A DNA stretch of 15,295 nt from JAUVDZ01 sp964346325 (lineage in GTDB: Bacteria > Patescibacteriota > Gracilibacteria > UBA1369 > PNNO01). The notes beneath the pieces were generated by a model. The model did not search any database. It saw only the letters and a program-made list of their open reading frames with translations, and was not told the origin of the DNA. Shown piece by piece: positions 5,914-12,307 of this stretch. Location of the stretch: positions 1 through 15,295 of the forward strand of contig CAYFUK010000028.1 of NCBI GenBank assembly GCA_964346325.1, given 5' to 3'. The first letter of the stretch is position 1. Every line of letters starts with the position of its first letter. The position numbers were made by a program, and so were the translations under genes.

Positions 5914-7907
5914 TATTTTACTTTTAAAATTAAACGCATGCTTTGGCCTTCCAGCCACGCAACCCGCTCGATTACGGGAGCGAAATATTCCTCATAAATT
6001 CCCCGGTTTTCGGGAGCTTTTAAGTTGAATGTAAAATGTCCGATTTGCCCCGGTTTTACCTTGGATTCCTTTAAATAGCCCATTCTTGATGATTTGGTAA
6101 AGCTGCTTATACGATCGCGGGGCTTCTGGGTACCGAGAGAAATTCTGTTTTTGCCGAAATTTTTCCACGTTATGTTTCCCGTGTTTTTTAACTTAGCCGT
6201 TACAATAATTTTTTCACCGGCCTTTAATAAAGTTTTCGGAGCATTCAGATCAATAAATTCAAAATCAAAATAAGGCTTTTCTACAAAAGTGGGGATATTA
6301 AAAGATTCTTCGGGAATTTCTTTACCGTTAAATATGGGCTTTAAAGGTATATAAAAGAAACCTCCTTTATATTTACTTTTTATTTTAACCGTGAAAGTGC
6401 CTGTTTCTCCTGGTGCGACACTTTGTTCTTTTAATTTTGAAGTTGATAAATTAAAGGCATCCTTGATTAAATCATTTTTTACTGATGTGATTCGTGTATT
6501 TTTATTCCATATTTCAGTACCTGTATTTTTTAATTTAAATACATACTGTATCGTTTTTTCCGGTTTCAGCTTTATTTCATCAAGAGTTGCTATGTATTTA
6601 AAATCCCATTTGTTTGGTTTTTGATTATTTTCAATATTGTCATAGTCGAAATTTCCGTTCAGCTGTGATACGTGTCTTTTTATTATCGGCATATACTTAA
6701 CAATATTTTTACCGGGACACGATGTGGACATTACTGAGTTGTGTCCGATAATATTAGGCAGTTTATCACCGCGGAAATAAGATTCACCCATAGGATCAAG
6801 TCCGTGTAGCTTGGTTTTTTCCGATATCAAAAGTTCAAGCGCGCTCAGTACATTTTTATTTAATTTATCATCATTGTAATTGCCCAGAACAGCTATTCCT
6901 ATGGATCCTTTATTTCCGGGTCCCGCATGAGCTCCCACAACTCCCTCGCCCCCATATCTCCCTTCATATACATTTCCGTTCTGATCGATTATGTAGTTAT
7001 AACCTATATCTCCCCATCCTTTGCCTATTGTGTGGTAATAATATATATCACGTATTGCCTTAACGGGGTTGTCCAAATCTTTAACCGTGCCCGTATGATG
7101 AATTATTATTTTTTGCATTTTTTCAGGATACTCCAGAGGCCAGGTCAGTTTTCTTCCTTGATCATCGGTTTTAATTATTTTATTTAATTTGAGTTCGTTT
7201 GCGAATCTTATGTGAAAGTCGGAAGGAAGGTTAACAAGTATTGCTTCGGGATTTTCATCGTTATAAAGGCGCAGCTGCTCATTCGCCCCCCACAGATTTC
7301 TGGAAATATAATTAATTCCTTTATTATTTAATGATGCACCGGACAATTTACTTCCCGGTTTATATATGGCCGAAGAAAGCACTTTCGGAATCAGCGGCTT
7401 GTCATTGGCATTTATATAAGTAAATTTAACGTTTTTAAATTCCGGTGAAACACTTTTATCCTCAGAATTCAATATGAGTTTATACTGAAAAGATTCCGCA
7501 GGATTTGTATTCACAATCGCATCAACCGGATATGACTTGTTGTCTTCATGAACTCCGTTTGACTCATACGCTACCTGATTCCATTCACTCCATTCGATTC
7601 CGTCAAAAAAACGAATGTGCATTTTGATATTTGTACCCTTCGGTGTTTTTTGATCCCATTCAAGTGCAATAGAGCTAAAAGTAAAATCAGCTATCTCAAC
7701 ATCAGAAAGATAGGTGTAACTGTTATCTTTATATAAAGCTTTTGCACCGCTTAAATCAGCTGAAAGGTGCTTTTCCAATGTTAAATCCAGATCATTTGTA
7801 ACATAACCGAAAAGTTCATAATCCTCGGAATTAAGCTGTGTCCCCGCTATTACAAGTGTTAACCCGAATAATAAAACAGCGGCCTTTAAATATGTGATTT
7901 TCTTCAT
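5913..7907 (-). CDS. Secreted N-acetylmuramoyl-L-alanine amidase (PGRP/Amidase_2) with Ig-like repeats
   Basis: A 664-residue protein predicted to hydrolyse the MurNAc-L-Ala bond of peptidoglycan. It starts with a signal peptide (KKITYLKAAVLLFGLTLVIAG). An N-terminal beta domain (~50-165, IRFFDGIEWSEWNQVAYES) follows. The catalytic PGRP/Amidase_2 domain spans ~265-420. Its Zn ligands are visible as IIHHTG (His270/271), H389 in GHNSVMSTSCPG and C397, with the His-to-Cys spacing of 8 and the Thr at +6 (T395) seen in active PGRP amidases. The C-terminal ~230 residues hold two repeats of the NBR1-like Ig fold (KLKNTGTEIWNKNT at ~455 and KLKNTGNITWKNFG at ~570). Such modules probably mediate binding at the cell surface. 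It has its own promoter and is coupled to the small Lys-rich gene. Likely roles are envelope remodelling or attack on other cells; which one cannot be read from the sequence. Confidence 0.9.
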   Translation of the reverse strand: MKKITYLKAAVLLFGLTLVIAGTQLNSEDYELFGYVTNDLDLTLEKHLSADLSGAKALYKDNSYTYLSDVEIADFTFSSIALEWDQKTPKGTNIKMHIRFFDGIEWSEWNQVAYESNGVHEDNKSYPVDAIVNTNPAESFQYKLILNSEDKSVSPEFKNVKFTYINANDKPLIPKVLSSAIYKPGSKLSGASLNNKGINYISRNLWGANEQLRLYNDENPEAILVNLPSDFHIRFANELKLNKIIKTDDQGRKLTWPLEYPEKMQKIIIHHTGTVKDLDNPVKAIRDIYYYHTIGKGWGDIGYNYIIDQNGNVYEGRYGGEGVVGAHAGPGNKGSIGIAVLGNYNDDKLNKNVLSALELLISEKTKLHGLDPMGESYFRGDKLPNIIGHNSVMSTSCPGKNIVKYMPIIKRHVSQLNGNFDYDNIENNQKPNKWDFKYIATLDEIKLKPEKTIQYVFKLKNTGTEIWNKNTRITSVKNDLIKDAFNLSTSKLKEQSVAPGETGTFTVKIKSKYKGGFFYIPLKPIFNGKEIPEESFNIPTFVEKPYFDFEFIDLNAPKTLLKAGEKIIVTAKLKNTGNITWKNFGKNRISLGTQKPRDRISSFTKSSRMGYLKESKVKPGQIGHFTFNLKAPENRGIYEEYFAPVIERVAWLEGQSMRLILKVK

Positions 7908-7930
7908 TTTTTTATTTTTATTTTCCCTTT

Positions 7931-7959
7931 ATTCTAGCACAAAAAGCAGTTTTGTTCAA
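7931..7959 (-). promoter_or_regulatory. Promoter of the amidase gene
   Basis: On the minus strand TTGAAC (7959-7954), a 17-bp spacer and TAGAAT (7936-7931) preceded by TGC, an extended -10. The predicted start near 7924 gives a purine-rich leader of about 17 nt, with a GGG close to its 5' end that is too far from the ATG to be a normal Shine-Dalgarno site. Confidence 0.75.
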
Positions 7960-7979
7960 TCCGCGTAAATAATTAAAAG

Positions 7980-8008
7980 TTGACACCTAATCGAATTATA
8001 CGTACACT
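7980..8008 (+). promoter_or_regulatory. Promoter of the 412-residue unknown gene
   Basis: TTGACA (7980-7985), a 17-bp spacer and TACACT (8003-8008). The predicted start near 8015 leaves a leader of about 59 nt, the longest well-supported one in the window apart from pnp. It is divergent from the amidase promoter, with the two -35 boxes 20 bp apart, so one bound regulator could affect both. Confidence 0.7.
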
Positions 8009-8053
8009 AGTTTTGCAATTTTCTAGATAGGGCATTCCCCTTTATTAACATAA

Positions 8054-8069
8054 GCTTTTTATAAAAAGC
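8054..8069 (+). repeat. 16-bp perfect palindrome just upstream of a start codon
   Basis: GCTTTTTATAAAAAGC reads the same on both strands and ends 4 nt before the ATG at 8074. In RNA it would form a weak A/U-rich hairpin at the place where a ribosome must bind; in DNA it is shaped like an operator half-site pair. Whether either matters is not shown. Confidence 0.6.
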
Positions 8070-8073
8070 GGCC

Positions 8074-9312
8074 ATGATATACAATCTAAAATATAAGAAG
8101 CAAAATCAGCTTGGTAAGCTTCTACTTGAAAAAGAAGGTGAAATTATTATAAATAAAGATAATTTTCAGCTAAAAGGCAAAGGAGCTGCCGATATCGGCG
8201 AAACAATCAATTTTGCCGACATGAAAGACTGGCGCGTGCGTGATGAGTACGTTACTTTCACCACAATTTCACGAGATAAATATACATTAAGCGGTTTTGG
8301 CAATCTTTATAAAGATTTCTTACATGATTTTGTTAAAGCCAGAAATAATTTTTTGCTTAAAGCGCTTTTTATGACCGATGGTGAATACGTAGCCGAATTT
8401 GAAGGAGATTACGAGATATTCAGTAAATACGAAAAAAGCCTTAGTAAAGGCCATGCAAAGCTTGTTCTTTACGAACGCAGTATAGTTATAATGCCTTATG
8501 AGCGCGATGCATTCAGCATTTCACTTAATTTTCTTAAAAGATTCGATGTTGATGAAGAATTTTATGAGATAAATTTGATTCTCGAACAGGGATTTATAAT
8601 CCATTTTAAGAATTTGGGTACGGCCTTCGAGGAATTCAAAATGAAAGTTGAAGAAGTTCAGCAGAATATGTATCAGGATACTGTTGATCGTCTTAAAGAT
8701 ATTTTGTTGGAATTCGATTCAGCAACTTTGATTAAACTGGGTTATGAAATGAAGCGGGGTAAAGCTGTTAATATCAAAAAAATCGGAAAAATCAATCCCG
8801 ACCTTGTAGAGAGCATGAAAAAAATTATTCTTCATGATGATATGTCCGAAAAGCATTATAAATATTTTGAAAATATAGCTGACCCGGATCATATATATAT
8901 GGGAATAAGCCCCGAGCCTCCGAAACATCAACCCAAAGGGGGACAAACCGAGTTTTCAACATGGTTTTTTACGGGCATACCCGATAAAAATATAGTGGTT
9001 GCCGTAATAACCAACGGAGGTTACAGGGGTGCTTATTTTTTCAGGATAATTATGGAAAAAGGCGATCCAAAAGAGAAAGTTGAAGAAAAATTGCTTGAAG
9101 TTAATCAGGCGCTTTTAAAGCTTAAATTTGTTACCACGCCTTTTTATAAAGATAAACGTGAACTCCGCAGATCGGTTTACAGATTTGCATTGCGAAAATT
9201 ACCATATTTAAGGTTACTGAGACGTTCATATGTCGGCCGCCTCACACCTTTTAATGAAGTTGAATGGGATAAAAGAATCGAGGATATTTTTGCGAAGGCG
9301 GAACTGAAATAA
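8074..9312 (+). CDS. Hypothetical protein, 412 residues, beta-rich, no recognised family
   Basis: I do not recognise a named family. The protein is soluble: no signal peptide, no membrane segment. The first ~190 residues alternate short hydrophobic strands and charged turns in what may be two related halves: KEGEIIINKDNFQLKGKG, then later GHAKLVLYERSIVIMPYER, each followed by an aromatic/hydrophobic strand and an FxxDF or FEEFK helix. This layout resembles tandem PH-like folds. The middle (200-275) is helical (FDSATLIKLGYEMKRGKAV). The last part has an EFSTWFFTGIPDKNIVVAVITNGGYRGAYFFRI stretch, a beta hairpin in appearance, and a basic, Arg/Tyr-rich tail (RRSVYRFALRKLPYLRLLRRSY). It has its own promoter and a 59-nt leader with a palindrome. 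It stands alone between divergent and downstream promoters. Confidence 0.8.
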   Translation: MIYNLKYKKQNQLGKLLLEKEGEIIINKDNFQLKGKGAADIGETINFADMKDWRVRDEYVTFTTISRDKYTLSGFGNLYKDFLHDFVKARNNFLLKALFMTDGEYVAEFEGDYEIFSKYEKSLSKGHAKLVLYERSIVIMPYERDAFSISLNFLKRFDVDEEFYEINLILEQGFIIHFKNLGTAFEEFKMKVEEVQQNMYQDTVDRLKDILLEFDSATLIKLGYEMKRGKAVNIKKIGKINPDLVESMKKIILHDDMSEKHYKYFENIADPDHIYMGISPEPPKHQPKGGQTEFSTWFFTGIPDKNIVVAVITNGGYRGAYFFRIIMEKGDPKEKVEEKLLEVNQALLKLKFVTTPFYKDKRELRRSVYRFALRKLPYLRLLRRSYVGRLTPFNEVEWDKRIEDIFAKAELK

Positions 9313-9315
9313 ATT

Positions 9316-9344
9316 TTTACAATACCCACTTTGTGGTGTAGAAT
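9316..9344 (+). promoter_or_regulatory. Promoter of the thioredoxin-SPFH unit
   Basis: TTTACA (9316-9321), a 17-bp spacer and TAGAAT (9339-9344) with TG immediately upstream. The predicted start near 9351 gives a leader of about 25 nt. The -10 lies within a small inverted repeat, GTGTA-GAAT-TACAC (9336-9349 region). Confidence 0.7.
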
Positions 9345-9375
9345 TACACACTGATATATTCCTAATTTTATTTAT

Positions 9376-9699
9376 ATGGCTGAAGTAAATTTTACCGATG
9401 ATAACTTCGGGGAAGAAGTTAAAAAAGCCGATGGGGTTGTTCTGGTTGACTTTTTTGCTACGTGGTGCGGTCCTTGTAAAATGATGGCTCCGGTTATCGA
9501 AGAACTTGCAGAAGAATATAAAGATAAAGTCAAAATCGGCAAGCTTGATGTTGATGAAAATAATAAAGCTGCTTCTGAATACGGTGTTCAAAGTATTCCA
9601 ACCCTTATTCTGTTTAAAGACGGAGAAGAAGCTGACAGAATGATTGGATTTCAATCCAAAGAAGTTCTGAAAGAGAAGATTGATAATGCTTTATCTTAA
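9376..9699 (+). CDS. trxA: Thioredoxin
   Basis: A 107-residue, single-domain thioredoxin, the standard length. The redox-active WCGPC motif is at about residues 31-35 inside VVLVDFFATWCGPCKMMAP. The cis-proline loop (SIPTLILF) and the terminal FQSKEVLKEKIDNAL helix are intact. It reduces protein disulfides in the cytoplasm using electrons from thioredoxin reductase; no reductase gene is in the window. There is no signal peptide. The ATG at 9376 follows TTTATTTAT without a Shine-Dalgarno motif. The SPFH gene begins 20 nt after the stop with no promoter between, so the two are probably one transcript. Confidence 0.96.
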   Translation: MAEVNFTDDNFGEEVKKADGVVLVDFFATWCGPCKMMAPVIEELAEEYKDKVKIGKLDVDENNKAASEYGVQSIPTLILFKDGEEADRMIGFQSKEVLKEKIDNALS

Positions 9700-9719
9700 T
9701 TAAATAACCAATTCTATTT

Positions 9720-10595
9720 ATGGCTAATGTTGTTGAATTAAAACAGCGGTTTTTACAAGGTAATAAGCTGCAACTTATTATCCCCGCAATAATAGTTTTA
9801 ATTGTGTTTATTATTATTATGGACGGATTTGTCAGTGTTCCCGCGGGTCATGTGGGGGTGATTTTTGATCAGGGCAGGGGCGTTTTGGAAGAAGAGCTTG
9901 ATGAAGGATTGCATTTAAAAATACCTTTTTGGCAACAGGCTACTGTTATGGATGCGAAAACTCAGGAATACACCATGAGTACGGTTGAGGGTGAAGGTGT
10001 TAAACTTAACGATGACAGTATTGAAAGTCGCTCAAATGACGGGCAGGTTATATGGGTTGACTCAACAATTCTGTATCATATTGATAAAAAGGAAGCCGAT
10101 AATATTAAGCGAAGTTTGGGAACAAAAGAGGAATATAATACAAAAATCGTACGGCCCCGCGCACGTGAAGTGATTCGTCAGATTATTGCGCAATATAATG
10201 CACTGGATTTGGTTTCGGAAAAGCGTTCCGAGATAGTAGCTGTCATGAATGAAAATTTAAAAGAGGCTTATGGAAAGCATGATATTATTCTGGAAGAGGT
10301 TGTTTTGAGAAATGTTACTTATTCAAACGACTTTGCGGATGCGGTTGAGCAAAAAGAAGTTGCAAGACAAAAAATCAAGACAGCCGAATATCAAAAGGAG
10401 CAGGCAACTCAGCTTAAAGAAAAAAGAATAATCGACGCCGAAGGCGAGGCTGAATCAATCAGGTTGAAAGGTGATGCGCTTCGAAATAATCCGGAGGTCG
10501 TGCAGTTGGAATTTATTAATAAGCTGGGGCCGAATGTGGAATGGGGAATTTTACCGAATTCCGCGACTCCTCTATTTAACGTGCCTGGCTTTTAA
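9720..10595 (+). CDS. SPFH/prohibitin-family membrane protein
   Basis: A 291-residue member of the Band 7/SPFH family closest to prohibitins. One N-terminal membrane anchor (LIIPAIIVLIVFIIIMDGF, ~residues 19-37) is followed by the SPFH domain (VSVPAGHVGVIFDQGRGVLEEELDEGLHLKIPFWQ) and a helical coiled-coil segment (FADAVEQKEVARQKIKTAEYQKEQATQ), then AEGEAESIRLKGDAL, the typical prohibitin coiled-coil ending. Prohibitins assemble into large rings in the membrane that scaffold proteins and hold FtsH-type proteases. No ftsH or NfeD gene is in the window. The final residues (ILPNSATPLFNVPGF) match the short tail seen in bacterial homologues. Its 3' end overlaps the convergent MFS gene by 20 nt. 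Confidence 0.92.
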   Translation: MANVVELKQRFLQGNKLQLIIPAIIVLIVFIIIMDGFVSVPAGHVGVIFDQGRGVLEEELDEGLHLKIPFWQQATVMDAKTQEYTMSTVEGEGVKLNDDSIESRSNDGQVIWVDSTILYHIDKKEADNIKRSLGTKEEYNTKIVRPRAREVIRQIIAQYNALDLVSEKRSEIVAVMNENLKEAYGKHDIILEEVVLRNVTYSNDFADAVEQKEVARQKIKTAEYQKEQATQLKEKRIIDAEGEAESIRLKGDALRNNPEVVQLEFINKLGPNVEWGILPNSATPLFNVPGF

Positions 10596-11760
10596 ATTTT
10601 AAAAGCATCACAAAGTATAGAACAGTAGATAAAACAGTTAGTGCCGCACTGTAACTGAATGCTATTTGCGGATTAAAATATTCCCACAAAAATCCAACAA
10701 TTATACTTGCGGGCAAAGCGCTTATTCCCAGAATAAAATTGTGTATACCAACTGCGGTTGCACTGTAACTCTGGTCCACGTTTTCTGTAATAAAAGCTTT
10801 TGAAACACCTACGTTAAATGCAAAAAACAGGCCGTATAAAATAAATGCTATCCATATAAATACCGAAGGAACATTGAATATTAATAGAACGGTAGCGCTC
10901 AAGAAGAAAAAGTTTCCTATGATTATTGTCGGAATTTTACCTATTTTGTCAGATAAGTTGCCCGCATATAATGCAAATGCCGCGTAAGTAATGGTGTATA
11001 TCAAATATACAATGGGAATTAAAGCCAATTGTAAGCCAAGATCTTCCGCCCTGAGGATAAAGAAAGCGTAACTCATGTTTCCAATTGCAAATAAAAAAGT
11101 TGGTATCAAAAAGAATTTATAGTGTTTCGGCAGATGTACTATTTCTTTAAATTTAATGGTTTTTTCGGTTCTTTTTTCAAGAGTTTTATCTTTTTTTATT
11201 TTAAAGATAGCCATTGAAAAAGAAATCAGGCCCGGAATGAAAGCTATCAGGAATAAAGGTCTTAAAGTATCCGGTACAAAGTAAAGAATTATGGAAAGCG
11301 TCACTACACCGGTTACGGCACCCATTGTGTCCATCATTCTCTGCCATCCGAACGCGCCCCCTATATGTTTTGCATCTGCTGATGCATATAAAAGCGCGTC
11401 TCTTGGCGGATCTCTGAATCCTTTGCCGCTTCTTTCAAAAATTCTTACTATTAATACATAAAGCCATCCTGTTGCAAAGAAATAAAGCGGCTTAAGAAAG
11501 GCGGGCAAGCCATAACCGAGAACAATGAATATTTTTCGTTTTTTAAGTTTATCCGACAAATAGCCGGAAACCACTTTGGTTAAATTCGAAAAGCTTTCCG
11601 CCACACCTTCGATTATACCGATAAAAGCTTTATTAATACCCAGTGATTCATAGAAAACAGGCAGGATTGGCATTAGCATTTCACTGGAAAAATCAGTAAA
11701 AAAACTTACGATCCCAAACCAAAACACATTTTTTTGTTTTTTTTCTTTTTCTGAGCTCAT
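10576..11760 (-). CDS. Major facilitator superfamily (MFS) transporter
   Basis: A 394-residue inner-membrane permease with about 12 hydrophobic segments in two halves separated by a charged loop (KIKKDKTLEKRTEKTIKFKE, around residues 187-206). Loop 2-3 carries the MFS motif A remnant (GYLSDKLKKRKIF), repeated in the second half (GNLSDKIGKIPTI). The stretch FERSGKGFRDPPRDALLYAS after segment 4 is typical of one large MFS subgroup often annotated only as MFS transporter. The substrate cannot be told from sequence; drug, sugar or metabolite export or import are all possible. The ATG at 11760 lies 6 nt after a TATAAT -10, so the mRNA is predicted to be leaderless. The coding end overlaps the SPFH gene. 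Confidence 0.92.
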   Translation of the reverse strand: MSSEKEKKQKNVFWFGIVSFFTDFSSEMLMPILPVFYESLGINKAFIGIIEGVAESFSNLTKVVSGYLSDKLKKRKIFIVLGYGLPAFLKPLYFFATGWLYVLIVRIFERSGKGFRDPPRDALLYASADAKHIGGAFGWQRMMDTMGAVTGVVTLSIILYFVPDTLRPLFLIAFIPGLISFSMAIFKIKKDKTLEKRTEKTIKFKEIVHLPKHYKFFLIPTFLFAIGNMSYAFFILRAEDLGLQLALIPIVYLIYTITYAAFALYAGNLSDKIGKIPTIIIGNFFFLSATVLLIFNVPSVFIWIAFILYGLFFAFNVGVSKAFITENVDQSYSATAVGIHNFILGISALPASIIVGFLWEYFNPQIAFSYSAALTVLSTVLYFVMLLKFKSQAR

Positions 11761-11766
11761 ATATTA

Positions 11767-11795
11767 ATTATAGCGCAAAATTGTTAAAATGTCTT
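11767..11795 (-). promoter_or_regulatory. Promoter of the MFS gene, predicted leaderless start
   Basis: On the minus strand AAGACA (11795-11790), a 17-bp spacer and a perfect TATAAT (11772-11767). Six bases later comes ATG (11760-11758). At the usual spacing, transcription begins on the A of the start codon. No other start codon with a leader fits the protein. Confidence 0.75.
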
Positions 11796-11861
11796 GCCAA
11801 ATTGCGGGTATTCTGGTAAATTTATTGTACAAATACTTATGCCTGTCTTTTTTTGAGCCCT

Positions 11862-11891
11862 TTGCGACTCTTGGGAGGATAGGACTATACT
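11862..11891 (+). promoter_or_regulatory. Promoter of rpsO
   Basis: TTGCGA (11862-11867), an 18-bp spacer and TATACT (11886-11891). The predicted start near 11898 leaves only about 14 nt of leader. That is too short for the folded S15-binding leader known from several bacteria, unless a further upstream promoter is also used. Confidence 0.55.
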
Positions 11892-11911
11892 TTTCTAACG
11901 TAAAAAGCACT

Positions 11912-12175
11912 ATGAAACGCGCTCAGAAAAAGACAATTATCACAAAACATTCTCAGCATGATAAAGATACCGGCTCTCCGCAGGTACAAGTTGCCATTCT
12001 TACTGAAAGAATAAAAGAAGTGCAGGATCATTTAACAACACATCCGAAAGATAATCATTCAAGAAGAGGATTGCTGGGCATGGTAGGTAAAAGAAGAAAG
12101 CTCCTTAATTATTTAAGGCTTAATAATAAAGACGACTACGAGGCACTGATAACCAAATTGAAATTACGTAAATAA
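11912..12175 (+). CDS. rpsO: Small ribosomal subunit protein uS15
   Basis: An 87-residue S15, close to the 88-89 usual in bacteria. The family core is clear: HDKDTGSPQVQVAILTERI, then THPKDNHSRRGLLGMVGKRR and the final helix LNYLRLNNKDDYEALITKLKLRK. S15 binds 16S rRNA early in 30S assembly. I start at ATG 11912, which gives the family N-terminus (MKRAQKKTIITKH). The frame happens to be open upstream to an ATG at 11789, but that would add 41 residues not found in S15 and would begin upstream of the rpsO promoter. pnp follows after a 125-bp gap; the rpsO-pnp pair is conserved across many bacteria. In E. coli, S15 represses its own mRNA. Confidence 0.97.
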   Translation: MKRAQKKTIITKHSQHDKDTGSPQVQVAILTERIKEVQDHLTTHPKDNHSRRGLLGMVGKRRKLLNYLRLNNKDDYEALITKLKLRK

Positions 12176-12200
12176 TATATATCTCTATTGGTTTGTTGAT

Positions 12201-12258
12201 GCTTAAGTTACAGGTTCCAGGGTTATATTTATATAATTTTGAAACTTGTTCCTTAAGC
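12201..12258 (+). repeat. Inverted repeat in the rpsO-pnp gap
   Basis: GCTTAAG (12201-12207) and CTTAAGC (12252-12258) are exact complements 44 nt apart. Nested inside is TTATAT-TT-ATATAA (12223-12236), which overlaps the pnp -10. There is no T-run, so this is not an intrinsic terminator. It could fold in rpsO-pnp read-through RNA and offer an RNase III-like processing site, as in E. coli. Confidence 0.4.
12208..12237 (+). promoter_or_regulatory. Possible internal promoter of pnp
   Basis: A perfect TATAAT (12232-12237) with a weak TTACAG (12208-12213) 18 bp upstream. The predicted start near 12244 gives a leader of about 57 nt that holds the start-codon hairpin at 12264-12307. Confidence 0.5.
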
Positions 12259-12263
12259 CGATT

Positions 12264-12307
12264 ATTCCATAGAGACCTAAAAAATTAACCAAATTTTTCT
12301 ATGGAAT
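12264..12307 (+). promoter_or_regulatory. Predicted hairpin enclosing the pnp start codon
   Basis: ATTCCATAGAGA (12264-12275) can pair with TTTCTATGGAAT (12296-12307): 12 continuous pairs, one of them G-U, around a 20-nt loop. The pnp ATG (12301-12303) lies in the 3' arm. A competing A/T-only hairpin (12280-12286 with 12292-12298) sits just upstream of the ATG and would free it. A structure-controlled or autoregulated start is an inference. Confidence 0.6.

Noticed and set aside
9336..9349. GTGTA-GAAT-TACAC hairpin as terminator of the 412-residue gene
   Set aside because: The stem is only 5 bp, no T-run follows, and it coincides with the -10 of the thioredoxin promoter.
9226..9654. 142-residue minus-strand frame across the thioredoxin gene
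   Set aside because: It is antisense to trxA and its promoter and shows no family features.
11789..11911. 41-residue N-terminal extension of S15 from ATG 11789
   Set aside because: The family starts at the MKRAQKK-like segment, and a promoter lies inside the extension (11862-11891).
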